Positions 37,884-42,471 of a DNA stretch of 42,471 bases are shown here, piece by piece. The stretch is taken from positions 1 to 42,471 of the IMG/VR virus record IMGVR_UViG_3300026094_000012; one strand, 5' to 3'. How positions within the stretch are numbered: the stretch's first letter is position 1; each line of letters opens with the position of its first letter. Made by a program: the position numbers and the translations under genes. Under the pieces are notes generated by a model. That model was not told where the DNA came from, did no database searches, and saw only the letters and a list, made by a program, of their open reading frames with translations. The DNA is from a virus.

Positions 37884-38969
37884 TTAAGACTGCTGCGCAG
37901 CCTTAATGTACCTGCCAAAGCGATCGTGGAATTCGTCAAAACACTCGATTTCGTCTGGGTCAATAGGCAGCGCATACTGAGTAAGTGCTAGCTTCATACC
38001 CATTACGACGAGTTCTGTTTCGAAGTTATCCATCGCAAAACGCAAAAAGTTATCAACCTTCTTGTCAAAAGTTTTTTCATTTTTATCTGCGCTTTCCTTT
38101 AGCTCGTAGCAGAGCGAAACAGTCAGGGAATACATAGCACTGATTTCTGCTTGTTTTAACTCTTTAACCTTTCCGTCGAGGATATCGGAGGGGTTAGGCA
38201 TAGACGCCGCTACTTTACGGTGTGCCATGAACTTTACAGCAAGGCCTTCACCAATTGCACCAGACACAAGGTCAGTGGTTGTGGATTCGTCAATATCGTC
38301 TTCGATGAGCTCGCTAACAAACGACCAGGAACGAGGCGTAGCAAACGAACGCGACGGGGACTTTGGATCAAAATCGTATAGATCCTTCTTGGAGAATGTC
38401 AAATAACCTACAACATCCTTGTGTACATTGTTAGTTACTGCCCACTCAAACCAGTCATCAAAGTTCACAGCCATCTCAAGGTGAACGAAACGGTTGGCCA
38501 ACGGAGCAGGCATGCGATAGGTTACACCCTTGTCCGCTTCGCGGTTACCTGCTGCTACAATATAGACATTGTCAGGCAGCGTGTAAGTGCCAACCTTGCG
38601 ATTAAGGATCAACTGATAGGCAGCAGCCTGTACAGCCGGAGCCGCACTGTTCATCTCATCAAGAAACAGCACAATGTTCTCATGCTGAGATGCCATTTCT
38701 TCATCTGGCAGCTCAGACGGCGGTGCCCATGACATAGTGGCCGCGTTTGAATCAAAGTAAGGAATGCCTTTGATATCAGTGGGTTCCCATAGACTCAGGC
38801 GTACATCAATGACGTGAGCGTTCATCTGATCGCCGATCTGATGTACAATGTCAGATTTGCCAATGCCCGGAGGCCCCCAAAGAAAAATTGGACGCTGTTT
38901 GCGCATTGCATGACCAATGCTTTTCTTTGCGCTGTTTGGGCTAATAGTGCGAGTTGCTACATTATCCAT
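37884..38969 (-). CDS. MoxR-type AAA+ ATPase
   Basis: The 361-residue protein has Walker A GPPGIGKS (residues 32-39), Walker B-like IVLFLDEMNSA with the Asp-Glu pair near 104-105, a sensor-1 VAAGN (138-142), and a probable arginine finger in APLANRF near Arg160. MoxR ATPases act as chaperones, often with a VWA-domain partner; the VWA/peptidase gene is the next gene. Domain order and length fit this family. A strong promoter lies 60 bases upstream with a GNRA-loop hairpin at the expected 5' end of its mRNA. Alternative roles, such as a general AAA protease subunit, are less likely because no protease domain is attached. Confidence 0.88.
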   Translation of the reverse strand: MDNVATRTISPNSAKKSIGHAMRKQRPIFLWGPPGIGKSDIVHQIGDQMNAHVIDVRLSLWEPTDIKGIPYFDSNAATMSWAPPSELPDEEMASQHENIVLFLDEMNSAAPAVQAAAYQLILNRKVGTYTLPDNVYIVAAGNREADKGVTYRMPAPLANRFVHLEMAVNFDDWFEWAVTNNVHKDVVGYLTFSKKDLYDFDPKSPSRSFATPRSWSFVSELIEDDIDESTTTDLVSGAIGEGLAVKFMAHRKVAASMPNPSDILDGKVKELKQAEISAMYSLTVSLCYELKESADKNEKTFDKKVDNFLRFAMDNFETELVVMGMKLALTQYALPIDPDEIECFDEFHDRFGRYIKAAQQS

Positions 38970-38999
38970 TTATCAATCCTCGTAGTATTTCAGTGCTAG

Positions 39000-39017
39000 A
39001 TAGTTATTGCTAACTAT
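39000..39017 (-). promoter_or_regulatory. 5'-terminal hairpin with GCAA loop in the MoxR mRNA
   Basis: On the minus strand a perfect 7-base stem (ATAGTTA/TAACTAT) closes a GCAA tetraloop of the GNRA class. The promoter box predicts a start at about 39017, so the hairpin would be the first structure in the mRNA. Hairpins at the extreme 5' end commonly protect mRNA from decay. Confidence 0.6.
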
Positions 39018-39023
39018 GCATAC

Positions 39024-39051
39024 ATAATAACATCTACACGCAGTGTGTCAA
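39024..39051 (-). promoter_or_regulatory. Sigma70-type promoter for the MoxR gene
   Basis: TTGACA (39051-39046, minus strand) and TATTAT (39029-39024) are 16 bases apart, the same spacing as the promoter of the VWA gene. One base of the -10 box differs from consensus. The gene starts about 50 bases downstream and has a GAGGA ribosome binding site. Confidence 0.8.
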
Positions 39052-39067
39052 GTAGATTTTGGCGAGA

Positions 39068-39448
39068 TTATTCTTTGTGTCTCGACATTGCTTTTGTAAT
39101 GCCGTATTTTCGAAGGTCGCCACTGAATAGGCTTAGTTCTAGTGCTTTCTTTTCATTTGTAACATAGATTGATCGAGGTGCTATGTAGTATGGGCAGTCA
39201 ATAAATTGGTCAAGAAAAATAATAACTTGTACGCTCATTGACATGTCCTTTGGATAAGGAATTTCATATGTAGTTATTTCGATCTGATTAAGAACATCAA
39301 ATCCGGCGTCTGTTAGGCGCAAACCGCCGCTCTTTTTATATCGAGTATTCTTCCACCACAGAGGGAGATATTCTTTGACCGCTGTGTCACTTACCGTCTT
39401 CCCGAGCTGTTTCAGGAAAATTTTTGTGTAAGTTTCCTTCCAGCTCAT
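39068..39448 (-). CDS. Conserved hypothetical protein
   Basis: The 126-residue protein has WWKNTRYKKSGGLRLTDAGFDVL (about 31-53), a winged-helix-like basic segment, and then strands and a hydrophobic stretch (VQVIIFLDQFIDCPYYI) before a Lys/Arg-rich end. I see no catalytic motif. A small nucleic-acid-binding role is a guess from the basic character and the phage context. Its start overlaps the previous gene's stop as ATGA, so both are translated together. It is followed after about 17 bases by the MoxR promoter. Confidence 0.62.
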   Translation of the reverse strand: MSWKETYTKIFLKQLGKTVSDTAVKEYLPLWWKNTRYKKSGGLRLTDAGFDVLNQIEITTYEIPYPKDMSMSVQVIIFLDQFIDCPYYIAPRSIYVTNEKKALELSLFSGDLRKYGITKAMSRHKE

Positions 39449-39735
39449 TGTTCGATGTCGAGATCGCCTGAAGTCAATCGATATACTGCAAAGAGTTCAG
39501 TGTTGAACATTTCGTTCAACTTTTTTGCAAGATTATGTGCGTGTCCAGGATTAGAGAAGCTTGTTTTTTTGTATTTCGGCCCTGGATAGTTAGTTATTGA
39601 ATTCAAGCTTTTGAGATTGAATGGTTTTTCATTATAAAACACAGCCCATATAGCTTCTGCGTCTAAAACCTGTTCTGCTCTGTAGGTTTTTTTATCTATA
39701 TGTTCTAACAACACAGTGGGTTTGGGCCTACTCAT
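39445..39735 (-). CDS. Conserved hypothetical protein under a probable translational switch
   Basis: This 96-residue protein begins SRPKPTVLLEHIDKKTYRAEQVLDAEAIWAVFY and has the pattern NYPGPKYKKTSFSNPGHAHNLAKKLNEMF near its middle. A compact alpha/beta fold with a basic patch is likely. I recall similar proteins in marine T4-like phages, without known function. The start is fixed by AGGAG nine bases upstream. This ribosome binding site lies in the loop, and the first two bases of the ATG in the stem, of a 9-base-pair hairpin, while a late-type promoter box lies just beyond it. Early translation is therefore probably blocked and late translation allowed. Confidence 0.68.
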   Translation of the reverse strand: MSRPKPTVLLEHIDKKTYRAEQVLDAEAIWAVFYNEKPFNLKSLNSITNYPGPKYKKTSFSNPGHAHNLAKKLNEMFNTELFAVYRLTSGDLDIEQ

Positions 39736-39766
39736 ATATGCGTGCTCCTATTAACTACGCATATAT
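39734..39766 (-). promoter_or_regulatory. Start-codon-hiding hairpin, T4 early/late switch type
   Basis: Perfect 9-base arms (ATATATGCG at 39734-39742 and CGCATATAT at 39758-39766) enclose a 15-base loop containing the AGGAG site; the downstream arm takes in the A and U of the start codon. Transcripts arriving from upstream genes would fold it. A transcript starting at the late box beside it would begin near 39758 and lack one arm. Confidence 0.68.
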
Positions 39767-39771
39767 TTATC
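39764..39771 (-). promoter_or_regulatory. Late-type promoter box beside the hairpin
   Basis: GATAAATA on the minus strand, 36 bases from the ATG. It overlaps the upstream arm of the hairpin by three bases. T4 late promoters start about six bases after the octamer, here about 39758. The base after the octamer is T instead of the C seen at the four other boxes. Confidence 0.55.
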
Positions 39772-39793
39772 TCTTAACATTTAAATACGTGGT

Positions 39794-40033
39794 TTATTTC
39801 CAGTCGGTTCCGCCGTCTAGCTTTACTTCCACTGTGTCCTGAGTGTTTGAATTTTGCTGGACAAATTTTTCTAAATCGCCCTCTAACCGCGACATCACTA
39901 TGCCTAAGGTATAGGCCAAGTTTTTGGCTTGAGTGATATCTAAGCGAACGTCTTTTGACCGACTGTTATCTGCGCTTTTTACCTGCTGAATAAATTGCTG
40001 TATAGATGACGTATTCAAAGGATCATTTTGCAT
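39794..40033 (-). CDS. Conserved small hypothetical protein
   Basis: Seventy-nine residues from the ATG at 40033. A TTG two codons upstream (40039) is an alternative. The sequence is helical (SIQQFIQQVKSADNSRSKDV, then DITQAKNLAYTLGIVMSRLEGDLEKFVQQ) with a short acidic tail ending in DGGTDWK. Two amphipathic helices suggest a small dimerising protein. It overlaps the previous gene by 11 bases in another frame. Upstream purine content gives only a weak ribosome binding site, so translational coupling is probable. Confidence 0.6.
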   Translation of the reverse strand: MQNDPLNTSSIQQFIQQVKSADNSRSKDVRLDITQAKNLAYTLGIVMSRLEGDLEKFVQQNSNTQDTVEVKLDGGTDWK

Positions 40034-40499
40034 TTGCAATACTCAAAGCTTGTTTCATTTCTATGTCTGTTTTGTAAGGACCCTGTGTTTCATAGCGTTC
40101 TACTGTAATTAATTTAGGACAAAAACTTTTGACCCATCCTTTGTCGAATCGCACAATATAATATCCTGCACAGTATAGACTTTTGCTTTTTGTGCTCTTT
40201 GTGAACAAAGGTAATTTTCTTGATACATCGTACATGGTGTTGTATGGAGTACAACTTGTGGGATAACCATGAACTATTTTTTCTTGTTCTTTTGGAGTTT
40301 TCTCAACCTGCGTAATTAAAAAGTTTTTGCCAAAGGTTTTTTTCAATGCTCTTTCGCTGTCGAAGTATTTGGTTCCTGCAGGCCCGCTGAACATGTATTT
40401 TTCTTCGTTGACGCTTAACGTGCCTACTCTTATGCCTTCATCCTCAACAATCCAAAATTTATTTTTTAGAATTTCTTTTGCTTTTAATTTTCCTGCCAT
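40023..40499 (-). CDS. Conserved hypothetical protein, basic
   Basis: The 158-residue protein starts at the ATG at 40499: AGGG six bases before it is a clear ribosome binding site, and it follows the RNase H stop by one base. A longer version from 40541 would overlap RNase H by 41 bases and is unlikely. The sequence has AKEILKNKFWIVEDEGIRVGTLSVNEEKYMF at its N-terminus and RKLPLFTKSTKSKSLYCAGYYIVRFDKGWVKSFCPKLITVERYET near its middle to end. It is basic, strand-rich, and has cysteines, so nucleic acid binding is possible. No named family recognised. Confidence 0.68.
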   Translation of the reverse strand: MAGKLKAKEILKNKFWIVEDEGIRVGTLSVNEEKYMFSGPAGTKYFDSERALKKTFGKNFLITQVEKTPKEQEKIVHGYPTSCTPYNTMYDVSRKLPLFTKSTKSKSLYCAGYYIVRFDKGWVKSFCPKLITVERYETQGPYKTDIEMKQALSIANAK

Positions 40500-40500
40500 G

Positions 40501-41490
40501 TCAACCCTCCATTGGATATCTTGCCTGCAGTGGCTCAGCATATAACTGTGCTTGATCTGCTATACGCTGCATGTCCCACTTAGCACAGAATTTCATTAGT
40601 CGCATGCCTACCTGTGACACGCTTTTAGGCTCTACTGATTCAACTGTATTGTTAATTATCTCACGAATTTCAGCCGGCTGTGCTGTTAGGTCGCAAAGTG
40701 TAACATTGCGTGTATAGTCATCAAGCACACGATGCTCTATACCTTCGTGGTCAATCCAGCGTTGCAGCATGAGATTGTTCCAATTGAAACCTTTTGTGTC
40801 TTTGTCGTCAAATGCTTCAAATAGGCCCACTTTGTTCTTTGTACCCTTCTTGCGCACGCCGGGGTATGCAGAGAAGACATTATCTGATGTGTCACCTCTC
40901 ATACATTTCTCAAACAGCAGCCAGTCAGGGTTAGGTGCGGGTTTCTCTTGCTTGGTTTTCTTGTCTATAACAGGATTGCCTTTGTCATCAAAGTAACCTT
41001 CGTGTGTTACAGTTGTATTTGTAACTCCGTTATACTGCTTTACATTAGGAGCAATCAGCTGAGCAAAGTCGCCGTCTGTGCTTATAATCACATGATTGTC
41101 GTCTGGGTGGCACTGTACCCATCCAGCTATTAGATCGTCTGCTTCTAGTTGCGGATGTCTAATAACTGTGCAATTGGTTTTGTCTGAGATAAAGTTCTTG
41201 AACTCGTCAAATATTTCCCAAAATACCTTGTCTTCTTCTTCTTCGCGCGGAGTCATCGCAGTTCGCGCGTCTTTTCTATTACGCTTGTATGGCTCGTAGA
41301 AGTCTTTGCGCCATGACCGACCTTCCAAACAAAACACGACATGGCATCCGTCAAAATCTTGCCAAGCTTTTCTAATACTGTTTAAGGTAATGTGCATGGC
41401 CATGCCTACTTTGGTGTCGATATCGCCGCGAACAACATGACGTGCTCTAAAAAAAGTGTTAGCAGTGTCTACTAAAATATATGTGCTCAT
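40501..41490 (-). CDS. rnh: T4-type RNase H (FEN-family 5'-3' nuclease)
   Basis: The 329-residue protein has all FEN-family metal-site motifs in order: VDTANTFFRAR (Asp8), FCLEGRSWRKDFYEPYKRNR (basic, about 53-72), QLEADDLIAGW (Glu116, Asp118, Asp119), IISTDGDFAQL (Asp139, Asp141) and MRGDTSDNV (Asp200, Asp203). T4 RNase H (305 residues) removes RNA primers from lagging-strand fragments and has 5'-3' exonuclease activity. Here it has an extra KKTKQEKPAP loop near 177-186. The start overlaps the stop of a 40-residue micro-gene (ATGA). The neighbouring genes on the same strand are unknown small proteins, so it forms a replication-linked operon with them. Confidence 0.92.
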   Translation of the reverse strand: MSTYILVDTANTFFRARHVVRGDIDTKVGMAMHITLNSIRKAWQDFDGCHVVFCLEGRSWRKDFYEPYKRNRKDARTAMTPREEEEDKVFWEIFDEFKNFISDKTNCTVIRHPQLEADDLIAGWVQCHPDDNHVIISTDGDFAQLIAPNVKQYNGVTNTTVTHEGYFDDKGNPVIDKKTKQEKPAPNPDWLLFEKCMRGDTSDNVFSAYPGVRKKGTKNKVGLFEAFDDKDTKGFNWNNLMLQRWIDHEGIEHRVLDDYTRNVTLCDLTAQPAEIREIINNTVESVEPKSVSQVGMRLMKFCAKWDMQRIADQAQLYAEPLQARYPMEG

Positions 41491-41609
41491 TCTGGATCCA
41501 TTCCTAGGCTTTCGGTGAGATCAAAGATATCTCTACCTTGTAAGTAATATATAGTAGCATCTCGAGGGCACATGAGCAAGAGTTCGCCGTCCAAGAGGAA
41601 TAAATGCAT
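41487..41609 (-). CDS. Micro-gene (40 residues) coupled to RNase H
   Basis: This small frame encodes MHLFLLDGELLLMCPRD, then a YYLQGRDIFDLTESLGMDPE tail. It fits the operon exactly: its ATG shares a base with the stop of the upstream 127-residue gene (TAATG) and its stop overlaps the RNase H start (ATGA). It fills what would otherwise be a 118-base gap. The hydrophobic N-terminus and acidic tail look protein-like. No family recognised. Confidence 0.7.
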   Translation of the reverse strand: MHLFLLDGELLLMCPRDATIYYLQGRDIFDLTESLGMDPE

Positions 41610-41992
41610 TAGGAAACTTCGCTTTTGCCTTTGTCAATAGGAACAACGTTAATATAACCCATGTCTCTATCCTTGTCTAGTCCCTCTTCTTCCAACATTT
41701 GCATAACAATAGTCTTGAACCACGCATCTACTATCTGTTCCTGAGATTCGCCTTGATATCCAGCATCCAAAAGTTGTTCTATAAATTCGTTGTTCCAGTC
41801 TAGCTCAAAAAACCCATTGCGAATATTGTCAGGATTTATCTGAGTATCTAGAACTGCTACCCAAGGTTCACCTTTATCTGTTGCTGCTTGTTTTTCGCGT
41901 TCTAATGTTTCTCTGCGGATGTCTTCTGCTGTTTTTTCTTCCGCAGGCGGCTGCTCTTCATTTGACTTTAGTTTTTTCCAAAAATTTAACAT
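41609..41992 (-). CDS. Conserved hypothetical protein
   Basis: The 127-residue protein has a charged helical N-terminus (LNFWKKLKSNEEQPPAEEKTAEDIRRETLEREKQAATDKG) and a folded rest with PWVAVLDTQINPDNIRNGFFELDWNNEFIEQLLDAGYQGESQEQIVDAWFKTIVMQMLEEEG. I recall similar proteins in marine T4-like phages. A helical acidic fold without a catalytic motif suggests an adaptor or binding protein. The ATG has AAAAGG eight bases before it, and the gene follows the queE stop by 48 bases. It may be part of the same transcript as queE and RNase H. Confidence 0.65.
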   Translation of the reverse strand: MLNFWKKLKSNEEQPPAEEKTAEDIRRETLEREKQAATDKGEPWVAVLDTQINPDNIRNGFFELDWNNEFIEQLLDAGYQGESQEQIVDAWFKTIVMQMLEEEGLDKDRDMGYINVVPIDKGKSEVS

Positions 41993-42040
41993 AATTTTAC
42001 CTTTTAAAATCCACTTTTGCGTAGTCGTTCTGTGGGGTCG

Positions 42041-42469
42041 TCATGTTCCCCAGGCGTTGCCGAAGAGTTCGATATGTAGTCTCGGCGTGTATCTCCATCC
42101 CCTCTGCATTGCGAGTTTGGCAACCCTGTCTGTGTTAAGCTCATACTCCTCAGATCGTCCGCCGAGCGGCATGATGTAGACTGGACACTCGATGCCTGCT
42201 TCTGTAAATTGCGCAGTAGCAGCAGTAACTTCATCAACATCCCTTTCATCAGCAACCACAAACTTAAAGTACTGGTTGCTATTAGGAATGTCATGATATT
42301 GCCCAGCAATCTCAGGCCTAATCGCATCTGACCAAGACTCTCCCGAAACGGTGAGCTTTGGTGAACACGAAAAGGTAACATGTATTCTGTCTTGAGTTCT
42401 GAGCCAATGCTCAAAATCTGGCTGTAACTTCTGTGTTGCATTTGTTTCAATGGTGACATGTTTAAGGTC
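42041..42469 (-). CDS. queE: QueE-type 7-carboxy-7-deazaguanine synthase, 3' part only
   Basis: The visible 142 residues run off the right edge and are the C-terminal half of a radical SAM QueE. Landmarks: VTIETNAT, HVTFSCSPKLTVSGESW, YFKFVVADERDVDEV, YIMPLGGRSEEY and the closing YTPRLHIELFGNAWGT. The cysteine cluster that binds the iron-sulfur centre would be upstream, outside the window. QueE makes the deazaguanine ring needed for queuosine, or for deazaguanine DNA modification in phages. Only a search of the adjoining sequence for queC, queD, folE and a DNA transglycosylase can tell which. A GTG at 42259 is internal and not the real start. Confidence 0.92.
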   Translation of the reverse strand, partial: DLKHVTIETNATQKLQPDFEHWLRTQDRIHVTFSCSPKLTVSGESWSDAIRPEIAGQYHDIPNSNQYFKFVVADERDVDEVTAATAQFTEAGIECPVYIMPLGGRSEEYELNTDRVAKLAMQRGWRYTPRLHIELFGNAWGT

Positions 42470-42471
42470 CT

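Noticed and set aside
40500-40541. A longer start for the gene at 40023-40499
   Set aside because: It would overlap RNase H by 41 bases, while the ATG at 40499 has a good ribosome binding site and follows the RNase H stop by one base.
42004-42459. A 151-residue frame at the right edge on the minus strand
   Set aside because: It runs in a different frame from QueE over the same DNA. The QueE frame shows family motifs throughout; this one does not.
1-42471. tRNA genes, CRISPR arrays, insertion sequences, attachment sites
   Set aside because: I looked for cloverleaf patterns, regularly spaced repeats and terminal inverted repeats in the non-coding gaps, which are all shorter than about 110 bases, and saw none. 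There is no non-coding stretch longer than 300 bases.

Overview
The window is a block of a large T4-like contractile-tailed phage (myovirus) genome. The gene content resembles the marine T4-like group known from cyanobacteria and other ocean bacteria. This rests on a baseplate block with recognisable gp53, gp27-like hub, gp5, gp25 and gp6 proteins. It is followed by a giant virion gene, paralogous tail fibres and, on the opposite strand, a T4-type RNase H (FEN family), a MoxR ATPase, a VWA/metallopeptidase protein and the 3' part of queE. Several small minus-strand proteins look like conserved but uncharacterised proteins of marine T4-like phages; that is a judgement from memory, not a search. 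No photosynthesis gene, tRNA, CRISPR array or transposon is visible, so the host cannot be fixed from the window alone.

Layout. Positions 1-33212 (+ strand) form a tightly packed late virion module: tail-tube-cap-like protein (cut by the left edge), gp53, gp27-like hub, gp5 with a C-terminal GH19 lysozyme, gp25, gp6, a 15.8 kb gene for a 5269-residue protein, a 205-residue structural protein, and three tail-fibre proteins that share one N-terminal module. Many neighbours are joined as TAATG or by gaps of a few bases. A short hairpin with A and T runs on its two sides (33221-33246) separates this block from the convergent minus-strand block.

The minus-strand block (42469 down to 33260) holds queE (cut by the right edge), a 127-residue protein, a 40-residue micro-gene, RNase H, four small proteins, the MoxR ATPase, the VWA/peptidase protein, four more small proteins and a repeat-rich fibre protein. 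MoxR and VWA each have their own sigma70-like promoter with a TTGACA -35 box. The fibre gene instead has a late-type box.

Regulation visible in the sequence: a recurrent late-promoter motif, NATAAATAC, lies 28-38 bases upstream of three virion genes on the + strand and one on the - strand. A fifth, slightly different copy sits inside an inverted repeat that can hide the start codon of the gene at 39445-39735. This has the geometry of the T4 early/late translational switch known for gene e. Together the genes would build the baseplate and fibres late in infection, while the minus-strand genes handle nucleic-acid processing (RNase H), deazaguanine synthesis (QueE) and a chaperone-like MoxR/VWA function of unknown target.
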